Notes: a model not told the origin generated them from the letters alone. Shown: positions 22,581 through 33,313, counted from the stretch's first letter. The stretch: DNA of 64,000 bases from Thysanoteuthis rhombus (GCA_963457665.1 OY735213.1:55488293-55552292); one strand, 5' to 3'. Numbers and translations: made by a program.

Positions 22581-22799
22581 CTTGAAAATTAGCGCTCGAA
22601 ATCTTGTTATTACCTCGACTAAAACACCATACATTGGCGCAACCAATTCAACTATCCCAACTAGGTCGCGTATTAGAGATTCTATAGTGAACTCAGTAAA
22701 GAAGTTACAAGGATCCAGATTCTCAAAATGGTAATGATGATTCAGCCTATCCCCAGGGTTATCATCTAATGAAGGCTGTCTTGGCAATACGGATGTTGT
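22581..22799 (-). CDS. Candidate internal coding exon, unassigned
   Basis: On the minus strand a 219-base segment (73 codons) is open throughout. It is preceded by a pyrimidine-containing acceptor (CCTACTGCTGCACAG) and followed by a consensus donor (CAAG then GTGAGTAC), with phase 0 at both ends. The peptide starts TTSVLPRQPSLDDNPGDRL, continues through NHHYHFENLDPCNFFTEF, and ends with a hydrophobic, helical-looking stretch, LVGIVELVAPMYGVLVEVI, then TRFRALIFK. I do not recognise the family. The frame reaches a stop soon upstream of the acceptor, which supports a true exon boundary. No flanking exon was identified, and a repeat-borne exon cannot be excluded. Confidence 0.4.
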
Positions 22800-22969
22800 C
22801 TGTGCAGCAGTAGGTGTATGAAATTTTATAATGTGTCAAAGAAGCGGAGAATGTGACACCTTATCATTGGCTTATATTTAGAGTATCTTGTCTAGAGGTG
22901 GATTGAGGCTCATATCAACGAACGATTGTACTGTTGTAAAACTATAATGAATACCATCTTTCAGTCTAC

Positions 22970-23340
22970 AAATATTAGGTTTCTTCCGGAAAGTATCCAG
23001 CCATTTCATAAAAATAGCCCTCTAATAGGAATGGTGCCTTAGTCTCTTCAAAGTGCTCTCCTTTAGGGATACCACACACATCCCACTGCGCCCTCTCTAT
23101 TTCCTAAAACATCCTAAAAAGTCCTTCTTCGGGATTGCTATCAGCTGCCCAGTCGCGTTTTCCTTAATCCCGTCCACGATCCAAAATCTCCTTTCTTAGT
23201 ACGGTGAAAAGCCAGAAGTCGTAGAGAGCCAAATTTGGACGGTATGTAGCTGTCTGACTTGGAGGGTGCAATTTTTTGCAATAAAAAAAAACTACACGAA
23301 TCGTGAAGAATGGGCAAGCTCAGCCTTTGTGAATGCAATG
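22970..23340 (-). mobile_element. Mariner transposase relic, C-terminal part
   Basis: The minus strand shows SQTATYRPNLALYDFWLFTV, matching the mariner SPDLAPxDFFLFP block that carries the third catalytic Asp. After a gap come FRMF, EIERAQWDVCGIPKGEHFEE, matching the FxxWxxRWxxCIxxxGEYFE C-terminus. Stops and frame changes are present. The related stretch 23460-23610 (GGACATCGTGTATTCTGATT, ATGTGGGTTTACTTAG) recurs at 29086-29150 beside another copy. Confidence 0.65.
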
Positions 23341-23703
23341 GTCAAACAGTATATAAGATAACTGCCGACTGGAAGAGTATCTGTTCACGAATGCGCTGTA
23401 AGGTTCCTTTTAATTGATCGCCAGGTTACAATAACGCTGCGCAATCGGTTCTTGGGATATTCAAAATGACTTGATACACCCCAGAAAGACCTTGTTTATT
23501 GGACATCGTGTATTCTGATTTTATAATGTGGGTTTACTTAGTGGTGATATTTTCTTTGACAGCGGTAAGTGGCTGTCCTAATTTTATAATCGAAGTAAAT
23601 TGAATACACACTTTTTTTACAAAGTACATCAGTAAGTTATCAACAGCATAGATCTTCGCTACCGAACCATTTGATATTGATGATAGATATAGATCAAAGA
23701 ATA

Positions 23704-23705
<2 letters not shown>

Positions 23706-23736
<31 letters not shown>
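23706..23736. repeat. Short (TA)n
   Basis: TA run of about 30 bp. Confidence 0.9.
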
Positions 23737-23741
<5 letters not shown>

Positions 23742-23789
23742 ATGAACAATGTTTCAAGATTTTTTTGCTCTATCCTAGATTTTTTCCCA

Positions 23790-23970
23790 GTAGAAATAAT
23801 ATTTAGTTTCTCTAGAAACTAGATGTTCCTAGACGTTTCTGGACGTTTCGTGCTCTATTTCAGATGTTTCACAATGGAAATAACATCTAGATTCTCCAGA
23901 AAAACGCCGGTGATGTCATAAATAGAATTCATTCTGACCATATTTATTCTTCGGTGGATTTTTCTATATT
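23790..23970 (+). repeat. Family B fragment
   Basis: Has AATATTTAGTTTCTCTAGAA, AACTAGATGTTCCTAGACG, CAGATGTTTCACAATGGAAA and GAATTCATTCTGACCATATT. Both terminal inverted repeats are missing. Confidence 0.5.
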
Positions 23971-24086
23971 AAGGTAAGAGATATAAACTGACATCAACAG
24001 CGGCACCAACAGCAAACATTGATATTAGAGATTTAAGTAGCGATCACCAGCCTATTTATTTTATTATTAGATGAAGTATTGTAAGC

Positions 24087-24492
24087 CAGCAATTCTCAAA
24101 GTAGGGGTTTAGACCCCTCCGGGTGTTGCGTAAAAGATAATGGGTTTTTTGTAGAAATATCAAGATTGATTATGTAACTATAGTTTGTTTTTGTTTTTTG
24201 TATCTCTATACAGATATTTACTCCAATTGGTGCTTATTGTGAAATGATTCAATGCGATTCAACAATTTTATGAATACCAATTTAATTTTTATTGTACTTC
24301 TTTCTCATAATAAACTGTTAACACCGTAAATAATATTTGGAAATTTCCTCTGGGGGATGTAATCTGTGTCAGTGTTTGGTTACAGTAAGATTACGACTGA
24401 AGACTAATTGTTTTAGTGCTTATTGCTTTTACAGCACTGCTCAGTCGCTGGTCGCGAAAACATTTGTATCATCAGTTTGAGAGACCCTGCTG
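24087..24492. mobile_element. hAT-type MITE
   Basis: About 405 bp bounded by CAGCAATTCTCAAAGTAGGG and, inverted, CAGCAGGGTCTCTCAAACTG. The hallmark GGGTTTAGACCCCTCCGGGT follows the left end and GGTCGCGAAAAC precedes the right end, as in hAT MITEs of the cagtggttctcaaaGTgggGgTCGCGacccc type. No transposase is encoded. An 8 bp target duplication is not evident. Confidence 0.65.
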
Positions 24493-24494
24493 TA

Positions 24495-26270
24495 AACGTT
24501 TACAATTCATTTTTGACTACTGTTAACCTTCATCACAATTTTTCTGTTGATTTTTAGATGATGATTCTCTCTCACCAGGTAGAGTAAAAAAACGCATTTA
24601 AATATCCTTTCTGAAGAATCTATTTGTTCTTTCAATCGATTACAATTCTGTTTCCTTTGAATAGGAGTCAGTTAGTTAAGAAAACAAATTTCTCTTTTTG
24701 CTATTTACGATGTAACGACAATGCTGAACTGGAAACTTACTTTCCGTCTATAATACGATCATTCGAAATCATTTTTCAAAACTGATTTTTTTCTGCACAC
24801 GATATAAAATGAAAAAAAATCCCTGAAATAATTTTCTACTGTTTGCCAGCCATATAAATACTTAAAAGCCATACTTTTGAAAAACTGATGTAAAGTCAGG
24901 GTTTAGCGCAGACCGGAAGTAAAGAATAACCATTCAGTGATAAAGTTTTTTTTCATCTCAATTAATTGTGTTGTGCACGTAGAAATATATTAAAGAACAT
25001 ACTTTCCAGTGTGTTATCACATTTGAATTCATTTTCCCCGGGTGTATATATGTGTAATCATACTGAATGAATTTAATTTTTGTAGTAAATCGTTCAAACT
25101 CTTCTGTTTGCTTTCAAACTCATTCAGAAGTTATCTAATGACTATGGAAATTGATGAGCTGATAAATTGTCTCTAATTAGTACCCATGAACTCAAAAATA
25201 AATCTAATTTTTGTAATATATCGTTTTATTTTTCTGCAAACAATAAGTCATCAAATTGAACTACAGAAGTAGAATAAATTGCCAAAAACAATTTTTAATT
25301 TTTGTATCATAATAAATTGTTTCAACTCCATGCTTTGTTTTTATTTGTCTTTGCTTTGATTTGACGTGTGCAGATTTGTCCTTGTGCTTATTTATTTGTC
25401 GTGCGCCTATTTGTCGTACACAGATTTATTGGTGAACCATTTTTTATCTACTTTCCTATGCCTTAATTTTTTTAAGAAGTCAAAAAGCAGGGAATTTAGC
25501 TCCTTCAAGCTAATACAAAGGTAAGGACGCTTGATTTGTTATTTTTAGAGGTAAAAAAAATGATAGAATAAGCACATGATCTTTTAAAAAGTATCCACGA
25601 TGTACGTGTGTCTCGGTGTGTCTACACTCGTGAGTATATGTCCCTGCCACACCCATTATCTCAGTCACACGGGGTGAGCCAATCTTAAGGATGATAGTGC
25701 GTATTCGTTCTTTTAAATTGGTTGCTGGTACACTCCCAGGCCAAAGTCCATGTACCTCGGGGACGCGTAAGAGAGCGCGTGTTCATCTGGATCGGCATTT
25801 AAACTATTTATAGAACATATGAAAATAAAAAAGTTTTTTTCGTATATCGTACATACTATATCTTCTAAATGATGTACAGCGTGATTTTTTCTTTCTATTT
25901 CTAACTGCGACATAAGTCGACAGTTCCGAGAACGGCGGAATTTTCTTTTAAAACATTACACACTCTTTTCAACATTTGCCCCCTGTTTTTATCATTAGCC
26001 CCCAACGTTTTACCAACAGACCCCCCCTTTCCCACCATTTCTTTAACATTAACCCCATTTTGAGATATCATCCCCTACTCCCTCCTTCTCACCATGTCTC
26101 ACCTTTTGTAACATTAGCCCTTTTCTTTCCAACAGTATGAGGCAAAAGCAGTGATAAATCGTTTTTTTTTTAATTGAATTAAACTATCTCATTTTCATCG
26201 CAATTTACGCCGCCCGTTAAGGTGGGTTTTAGTTTAGTTATTCATAAAAATTCGATTTCTCTTTTCATTT
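24495..26270. other. Long intergenic stretch, nothing recognised
   Basis: AT-rich. C-rich words (GCCCCCAACGTTTTACC, GACCCCCCCTTTCCCACC) recur at 25975-26100 as diverged 30-40 bp repeats (ACATTxxCCCC). No gene signal. Confidence 0.4.
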
Positions 26271-26273
26271 CAG

Positions 26274-27173
26274 ATGTATGGTTTCCAAGGTGAATCGGAA
26301 ACGTGATCGGTGTTTGGTGTCTAAGATATCTTTTGGGCAGTTGACACTAACAAAGACAGTTAGCATCTCACCCAAGAAGCGAACGGTCCAAAAAAAGGAA
26401 TCCTTCAGAGTCATACATTTTCAGCACCCCACCCCTTAAAGCAATTACCGTAGTCAATAGTAGTTGTCTGAGAATCGGTACAGATATAGCGACACTTTCT
26501 CTTTAGTATAGGCACACCACGACTATGCGACGCCTCTGGTTGACCTCTGGGTATTGGGTTTCCAAATGACTGATGAGATACATTCAATGAGTTTAACAGA
26601 GAGTTTCAAACTTTTATTACCTCCCAACAAGATATTTGCCGAGTAACGATCGATAGGATTCATTTCTATCGGCCTTTGATCGCAGAAAGAAAATAAGAAG
26701 AATGATCGTTATGTGTTAAGACGAAAAGATTGAAAACTCGGAACACCCTCAGACAGTATAAACAAGGATTTTCGGAAGCCCCCCGGAAGCCCCCAGAAGC
26801 CCCCGGAAGCTCCCTGCCCCGGGACCATCGCTGCTGCGTCCCTGGAAGTGCAAGAGAACGGAGACGGAATGGATTCGTACGCCTTGATAGAAATGTAGTG
26901 AAAAGCGTTCATCAGGAAAAGAATAAAATGAACTCTTTCCTGGATACGCCCAGGATGCAAGAAAAAAACCCTCAAACGCGACATGATGAAGATAAGAATC
27001 AGAAAAGGAGAGATATAATAGAGTGAGCTGATTCATATTCTTTGACCCTCCTCATCCCTCGGTAAAAGGTCATTCAAGGTGGTTGGCATAGCAATTTCCA
27101 TATCTCTCTCTGCCGCTTGAATGAGTTCTCTAGATTATAGAAATAAACTTCTCTTCAAAAAAAAAAAAAACTT
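26274..27173 (+). other. Possible terminal exon or retrocopy
   Basis: A strong acceptor-like site (TTCTCTTTTCATTTCAG) precedes 26274. At 27145 AATAAA is followed within about 20 bases by a 14-base A run. A short basic open frame lies at 26278-26439 (starts MVSKVNRKRDRC, contains SPKKRTVQKKE), and two longer opposed frames lie at 26709-27036, none recognised. Four near-repeats of a 10-base GC-rich unit (GAAGCCCCCG type) lie at 26775-26815. It could be the 3' exon of an unknown transcript, or a retrocopied one given the genomic A run. Confidence 0.25.
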
Positions 27174-27174
27174 T

Positions 27175-27660
27175 TTAAAAAGTTGTGTGATTGTTTTGAT
27201 TTTTGGAGCTTTGGTGCGAGATTACAAGTTTCGTTTTCGACAGAAAATATTTTCGCCTACCTGATAACCTCACAGACAGGAATGTCTTGGAACAATGAAA
27301 AGCTGGCCATTAAGGTTGCAAACAGAACAAGTGTTCTAATGCCCCATGTACGGCCACGGTACAAAAGTTCAGTGTTCGAACTTCCTATCTGCAAAGATTT
27401 GTCAATTGATCATCCTTTTCACTTGGACAGTCTCAAGGGGGAGGGTGTTTAATTGCAAACCATCGTAATTCAGGGAAAATTGAAGAAACTAGAAAGACAT
27501 GAGAATTATTTTATTTCAATAATAAAGATATAATTCATCAATTGAAATGCTTGAATTTCCAAATGAATATTCACCGAATCCGTCACACCATATGAATTCT
27601 TATAGGTATTTCTTTAAAGAGAAGATTAGGGTTAGGGTTATGATTAAACTTTTATTAGTC
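27175..27660 (+). other. Unassigned stretch with 89-residue open frame
   Basis: The frame at 27183-27452 (contains NNEKLAIKVANRTSVLMPHV) has no recognised relative and no clear splice sites. Confidence 0.2.
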
Positions 27661-27716
27661 TGTTTTAAAAAGTGATTACGTATGTTCGTATTTGGAAAAT
27701 AATTACGTATTTCACT

Positions 27717-28310
27717 CGACGAATCTCCATGAAATCCTCAAAAGAAGAAGAAATCAAGCAAAGAATCACCTTAGGATGGCAAGATTTCGGTAGAGCAAGC
27801 TGGACCTTCAAGAACAAAAAAATCCCATTAGTCCAAAAAAAGAAGAGTATACAACCAATGCACTTTCCGAATAGTCACCTATGGAGCTAAAACATAGAAC
27901 ATAACCAAAAGACTGATCCTCAAACTGAGAAACATGCAACGCACTCATGAAAAAATCATGCTCAACCTCACATTAAGAGATCACAAGACAGCACAGTATA
28001 TTTGAGAAAAACAGGAGCTCGAGACATCATAGAATCCATTAGGAAACTCAAATGGCAATGAGTTGGTCATGCTGCAAAAATGACTGACAACCGATGAACA
28101 TCGCGACTCACAACATGGATTCCCACAGACCACATGCCAAAACCGAAGCCCACAGAATACAAAATGGAGAGACCAACTAGAAACTTCAGGAAGCATTGGC
28201 TCTGCGACGCCCACGATAGGGTCGTGTGGGAATCCTGGGGAAGGTCCATGTCCAACGACGGGCGAGAAAAAAACTGATGATGATGATGATGATGATGATG
28301 GTGATGATCG
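27717..28310 (+). mobile_element. RTE-type LINE, 5'-truncated, inside family F
   Basis: The + strand encodes the last portion of RTE ORF2 in broken frames: MKSSKEEEIKQRITLGWQDF, GRASWTFKNKKIPLVQKKKS, TQYIxEKxGARDIIESIRK-type residues, LKWQ, then RNxRSPQNTKWRDQLETSGS-like residues and HDRVVWESWGRSMSNDG. It ends with GAGAAAAAAACTGATGATGA, the (TGA)n/(GAT)n tail typical of RTE elements. A sequence of about 30 bp around GTATTTCACT is present on both sides (27683-27716 and 28309-28338), fitting a target-site duplication. Confidence 0.75.
28275..28310. repeat. (GAT)n LINE tail
   Basis: Microsatellite tail of the RTE copy. Confidence 0.85.
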
Positions 28311-28744
28311 TGTTCGGACAGTAAATAGGTATTTCACTGCTATAAATCATAACTGACTCATTGAAAAAAGGCCAGGATCAAATGGTACAAAACTACTTCT
28401 GGATTTAGTTCATCCCTTCTACATAGTAGGATTTCGTTTATGGTGTATAATAAAGTTTAATCTCATGGGAGATAGAGACTAAAAGAGAAACATATTCGCC
28501 ATTGCCTACTGTATGTATTTCGAAAGGGTAGTACAACTATGCAGGCAATGAGAAATATTTGTGAAGTGTGTCCTGAAGCACTGAAGCCTCGTAAATAACA
28601 GCTGTGTTTTGAAAGGTTTTAAAACGGCGACTGCGATTTGAAAATACGTAAATTCTCTCCGAACATGGAAGTACGTAATTACTTTCGGAATAGCTAGCAA
28701 AGGGTTCTCCACCAACACGGCGGTTTGGAACGTGTCGTCAGTCA

Positions 28745-29215
28745 TAGGTTGATGGAAGTAACGTCCTTCCCCTTAAAGCAGTTTATGGGGGGGGGGGGGT
28801 AACAGGGCTGATAGACTTGGATGATTGCATTTTTAGCCCTATCCCCCCCCCCCTGCACGAGATGTGAAAAGTGGACAGGCTCAGTCATTGTGAGTATGGC
28901 GGTCATACAGTACCCAAGCTCGCCCAATCGCCTCTCACTGCCGTCTGATTAACCCTAGAGGGCTGTCTGTTCATACATGCACCTTGAAGTCATATCTAAT
29001 GGGCTGCCAAGTAAGATCAAGATTGCGTCGACGGTTCTCCCGGGATTCAAAATACCTGGCTACTACCAGTACACATCTTGCATACTGGACATCGTGTATT
29101 ATCAAGATACTATGTGGGTTTACTTAGAGATTACATTTTCTTTGTTTACGGTAAGAGGAGGATCTGAATATACATTCAAAATTCTTATACATTTATGCCT
29201 AATCACAGAAAACGA
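28745..29215 (-). mobile_element. Mariner-like relic, related to 23 kb copy
   Basis: Shares GGACATCGTGTATT, ATGTGGGTTTACTTAG and ATTTTCTTTG in the same order with 23500-23570, and a CTCAGTCATTGTGAGTATGG block with 23310-23340. No transposase motif survives clearly, so the assignment is by similarity to the 23 kb copy. Confidence 0.4.
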
Positions 29216-29300
29216 CTCACTTGAAGAATCGAAAATAAACCCACATATTCAAAATAAGGTTTACGGTCTCGTCTCTTTCTCCACAAAAGACGATATTAGC

Positions 29301-29464
29301 ATTGAACCACCATAGCCACCAAAAATATTTTTTTTACTCTATTTTAGATGTTTTTCAACCGAGACCGCCAATGATGTCTTGAAGAGAATTTATTCTGACC
29401 ATATTTTTCCTTCGATGGAACTTTTTTTACGTGACTTCAAATTTTGATCCAATGGTTGTTCAAT
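29301..29464 (+). repeat. Family B element, short version
   Basis: 164 bp with both ends: ATTGAACCACCATAGCCACC and, inverted, AATTGAACAACCATTGGATC. The interior GTGCATGTGTTTG part is deleted relative to 22077-22349. Confidence 0.6.
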
Positions 29465-29980
29465 TATTGACTGTAACGGCGAGTTATTTCTATTTCTTGT
29501 TAATGCCCGTGAAAAAAATTCACTGCTGTACAGGTTTCCGCTATTCCCACCAAAAGCCTTTCGTAAGCCGAAATGACGTAAAGCGATTAAGCAATTACCA
29601 TGATTTTATGTCGGAAAAAGATTTGAGCGTTCCAAATCCTCAAAATTGTGAGGATGGTACATGGTGCGCGTTGCTTCTGAAATGGCTCGCTGAAAAACAA
29701 GAACGCCATTTTCGCTAGATCTTCCCGAATTCCCAGTTACTCCAACCTTTTCTCTTAGACTCTACAGTACTGTTCACAGTACTCAGAACACGATCGGAAC
29801 TACAATCACCTTTATGGTACATCATTTTCAGTTTTCTGACGAAGTCAAGATACTTATATAACTTTTCGCTTCATTTTAGTTCTACTTTGTGGTCTACCGG
29901 AACAGCTGAATCGTCTGTCTTACACGTTCCTCTCTTCTTGTTCCCGGAAACTGGATCTACTTTCGATTATTTATCACTGT
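29465..29980 (+). other. Unassigned stretch with 95-residue open frame
   Basis: The frame 29431-29718 begins inside family B and ends VPNPQNCEDGTWCALLLKWL, AEKQERHFR. I do not recognise it. No splice sites frame it convincingly. Confidence 0.2.
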
Positions 29981-29984
29981 CAAC

Positions 29985-30370
29985 GAAGTTGGAAATGTAT
30001 AGGTATTTGGTGGTGCCTGTGCGTGTGTCTTTCCGCACGATATCTCCGAAAGTATTGAATGAATTTAAATGTACTTCTATGAGGGACAGAAAATAGGCTA
30101 CGGGAGAACTGATTAAACTTTAGAGCCGATCCATCCACAATTATTTCCCTCACGTCGTAGTTATATGTAAAGGCCACACAACATTGCCAAAACTTAACGT
30201 TTCTCTACACGCTATGACCAGAAGTTCTCAAAGAATTCCAGAAATATATGGTGGAAAGGTAGACAATAGACCACGCAAGAATTGATTGAATTTTGGGGCG
30301 GATCCATAAAGGAATTACTTCCCCTAACAATGGAACGGCTGAGGTATGTACTCTCTGAGTGTTTTCCAGG
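29985..30370 (+). repeat. Family E repeat, copy 1
   Basis: Begins near AATGTATAGGTATTTGGTGG, with CCGCACGATATCTCCGAAAG. It contains the core (AGGCTACGGGAGAACTGATT, AAACTTTAGAGCCGATCC) twice: once at 30085-30150 and again, diverged, at 30250-30305 (GAATTGATTGAATTTTGGGG, CGGATCC). This internal duplication is shared with the copy at 46195. An (ATT)n run follows. Confidence 0.6.
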
Positions 30371-30372
<2 letters not shown>

Positions 30373-30421
<49 letters not shown>

Positions 30422-30425
30422 CATT
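30373..30425. repeat. (ATT)n microsatellite
   Basis: About seventeen ATT units at the end of the family E copy. Confidence 0.95.
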
Positions 30426-30429
30426 ATTG

Positions 30430-30930
30430 CTGTTGTTGAGGGGATGGGGGCTTCTTCATCATTTCCATTGTTGTGTTTTCATGCTTTTTATCCATTGTCT
30501 TTTCTCTCTCTTTTTTTTTTTCTTTATTTACTTTTCCTCCATCGAACTTACTTCAGCCCAAGGCTGCTTATTCTCTCAACCATCCCCCCTTCTTCCTTCT
30601 AATGTATCTTTTCCTCTTTCGCTCTTCTTTTCAGAGATATAATCAGTTATCTGGTCGCCTCTACACATTTCAGACTGAAAACCTCTTAAGGCACTTCAGG
30701 CGAGATCCGCTCAGATGAAGTGTTAAGATTCAACACGTTCAACAAGATTGAATTTTTATCGATAACAACGTCAAGATATCGATTATTCCCAAAGAAACGA
30801 AAGGCGTCAAACCATTTCTTCAATACAGTGGTATGTCAACAGAATGTCAAAATGAGGCATTTGAAATTGATATCGAAACGCCTAGCTACACAGTTAGAAG
30901 GAGTTATCATTTATTGATATCTGTACCTTG
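30430..30930. other. Intergenic, T-rich then mixed
   Basis: Open frames at 30282-30718 are leucine/serine/phenylalanine-rich products of composition. No gene recognised. Confidence 0.4.
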
Positions 30931-31220
30931 CATAAATGAATCACCGGGTCCGGCACGTGTACCAGAACTAATTATCTAAATTTATCTAAATAAAATGGAT
31001 TGTTAATCTAAAATTATCTTTAGAAAAATACCAGTGCAAGAGTTGAGAATCGTTGATCAAAAACGACCATAGAGATTTTAAAAGAGCACTTATGAGAACC
31101 AAAAAAATAGATAAAACATTAATAGGTGGTGCTTAGTGACGATCGAAGAGAGAAGAATCTGTAGCCCAGCTGGCTGGATGATCGGGCATGCCATTTATGG
31201 AACTACGGTGATTCGATATT
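30930..31220 (+). repeat. Family C repeat, copy 2
   Basis: Left end ATGAATCACCGGGTC, then GTACCAGAACTAATTATCTA, AATACCAGTGCAAGAG, AAAACGACCATAGAGATTTT. The right block is ATCTGTAGCCCAGCTGGCTG with a full A-box match (TAGCCCAGCTGG), then CTACGGTGATTCGATATT as a B-box-like sequence about 45 bases later. Confidence 0.65.
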
Positions 31221-31224
31221 GCAC

Positions 31225-31545
31225 ACACGAATTGTGTGTAATTCTGTATTGTTCATCCAGATACACACACGATCACTTTAGAAAGGGGTCGACAAAGTAC
31301 GGCTTGAGGGCTAAATCCTGGCTGCTGTGGCATTTCATCCGGCCAGCCGAACATATGGAATGTGCTATTATAGTGAAATGATAATCTTATACCATTTTCA
31401 TTTGAAATCATTATGTATGAAGTATGAATAATTGTTTATATTATATATACGAAAAATATTTAGATTTTATTTTAGAAGATATCAAAAATAGATGGTGACT
31501 GATCATAACATGCAGCAATTAATCATTAAAATTATCTCTAAGATT
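31225..31545. other. Intergenic, nothing recognised
   Basis: Open frame 31136-31381 overlaps the family C end and is not recognised. Confidence 0.35.
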
Positions 31546-31549
31546 ATAT

Positions 31550-31915
31550 AATATCAAAATTTCTACTGAACCAAGTAAGACAGTTCTGAAAGATCATTTG
31601 CGTGATCCAGATAATGGTGAATACTTGAATAGAGGTAGTAGAGCCAAGGAGATATCCAATCGTGATGAGAGGACAGTTATCAGAACACTGCTGCAAAACT
31701 CAAATCAGTACTAGGCATGTCTGTAAGGGGAAAACAGGGGTTCAAATTCATGAAGAGACCATCAGGTAAATATTTAAGAGCACTGAGATCAACTGCTACA
31801 CCAACCACTGAAAAAAAAATGATAATGATACATTTAAAAGGATATACATCTAACCACGCTAGTAATAACTGCTATTGTGAAGGTGTCTTTTGTCGCTTTA
31901 GAGAATGTAACTGAC
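31550..31915 (+). mobile_element. Tc1-like relic, N-terminal part
   Basis: Encodes VLKDHLRDPDNGEYLNRGSR, AKEISNRDERTVIRTLLQNS. This is the Tc1 pattern (GRPRKxSxRDxRxIxR) that links the two DNA-binding helix-turn-helix parts. It aligns with 34640-34810 (RGGRTKKMSNR, VIRSL), so both belong to one subfamily. The catalytic part is absent. Confidence 0.6.
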
Positions 31916-31919
31916 ATAG

Positions 31920-32400
31920 TAACATGGAATTTATTCGTGTAACTGACGATGTAAATTTCATTCGTGATGCAATGATGTTATACAAATGTTATATTCAAAT
32001 ACTGAATTCAAAGAACAATAAAAAAAATTAAAAGTTTTAAAAACAAAAACAAAAATTCATAAAAATCCGTTTGTGTTCAATGGAATTATATCCCCTGAAT
32101 TCACTGTAATGCAACTCTATTATATACAAATATAAAATGCAATGAATATCAACTGATTTCATTCATGTCGTCATTTTTGACGGCACAGGTAAACTAGTTT
32201 AACATAAAATACAACAATGGTACTTGGAAGCAGGTTATCAATTATGGTTCGTTTGTATTTTCATAATGTTTGTAATTTGATTGTTGAACTTATCAGAAAT
32301 ACTTGATATACTCTTACATTATTCTCATTGATTCTCTATCTTCAAGACGACCACTAAAAGAATTGTTGTACGACCTGTTGATTCATAATGGAAAATATTA
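31920..32400. other. Intergenic, nothing recognised
   Basis: AT-rich and repeat-like, but not placed. Confidence 0.35.
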
Positions 32401-32404
32401 GTCA

Positions 32405-32830
32405 ATATCAGTACCTTGCATGAATGAATCACCGTAATCCGTGTGTGTACCAGAAATAATCATCTCAAAAAAAAAAAACTTAAAAAATCATCTAAAAGAT
32501 ATAGATCTTGTATCTAAAGTTTTTATGAAAAAATAGACCCTTTGCGTAAAGTTTACTGAAAAAATACCAGCTTAAGATTTGGGCTCTGTTGGTCCAAAAT
32601 GACCATAGAGACCCCAAAAAGAACTCTTTGAAGAGGAAAAAAGGAGGTTGTTTTCAGACGATGTCTAGTAGTGTACTCATGCAGATTTTCAAGGCAGTAG
32701 CCGACCAAAATGTGACCAGTGGTGCACAGGGAGACACACGTACACACACACACACACGAGCAAAGAAAGGATATCTGTAGCCCACTTGGCTCGGTCGAGC
32801 GATTAGTGGGATACGGTGATTCGATATGGT
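32405..32830 (+). repeat. Family C repeat, copy 3 (best example)
   Basis: About 425 bp. It starts ATGAATGAATCACCGTAATC, then GTGTACCAGAAATAATCATC, an AGATATAGATCTTGTATC block, AATACCAGCTTAAGATTTGG, CAAAATGACCATAGAGACCC, ACTCATGCAGATTTTCAAGG, a CA-rich run and ATCTGTAGCCCACTTGGCTC, ending GGATACGGTGATTCGATATG. GAATCACCGTA at the start and TACGGTGATTC at the end are exact 11 bp inverted repeats. Confidence 0.7.
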
Positions 32831-32849
32831 TTTGAATAAATGATTAAAA

Positions 32850-33145
32850 AAAACATCACGTGACCAACGTCATGGCTGCATGTCATAAGGGGCGATGGAT
32901 TTTTTTTGAATGGGAAAAGAAGTAATCAATAAATAAGCCAAGAATCACTGAAATAAAGTCTGAATTTTCAACAGAAAAAAAAACAAGCACCCACGAACTA
33001 AGGAATCGATCTAGCACAAACTTACATTGCAAACTGATCTCCACTACAAATGTATTTACTGGGGAATTTTGAAAAAAAATGTTTTTTTCACATAATAAGG
33101 AGTAAAGAAACAATTCTGGTTGACGGTTTCTAAGATAGTGGTATC
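32850..33145 (+). repeat. Family A fragment, 5' end missing
   Basis: CATCACGTGACCAACGTCAT, GGCTGCATGTCATAAGGGGC and AGAAGTAATCAATAAATAAG belong to family A. GGTTGACGGTTTCTAAGATA closes it. Confidence 0.6.
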
Positions 33146-33245
33146 TGTAATAAGTTATTTATAATACAGTGTTATAATATGTACCATTAATACAATACAG
33201 TGCAATACTTACTAGATTAAGGGTGTTCTCTCTATATAATCTCAA

Positions 33246-33310
<65 letters not shown>
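33246..33310. repeat. (TA)n microsatellite
   Basis: About 64 bp of TA. Confidence 0.95.

Positions 33311-33313
<3 letters not shown>

Larger units (their letters stand above)
27667..28692. mobile_element. Family F element with 46 bp inverted ends, split by a LINE
   Basis: The left end (27667-27714; AAAAGTGATTACGTATGTTC and on) and right end (28638-28685; in reverse complement AAAGTAATTACGTACTTCCA and on) are imperfect inverted repeats of about 46 bp. The interior right part (28323-28590: CACTGCTATAAATCATAACT, AAATGGTACAAAACTACTT, GAAAGGGTAGTACAACTATG) matches 41085-41400, where it is uninterrupted. An RTE LINE is inserted just inside the left end. Confidence 0.65.

Noticed and set aside
26709-27036. 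Three overlapping open frames of 91-98 residues on both strands
   Set aside because: GC-rich tandem units suppress stops in several frames; none is similar to a known protein.
28266-28310. CRISPR-like short repeats
   Set aside because: Plain (GAT)n LINE tail; no spacers, and the genome is eukaryotic.
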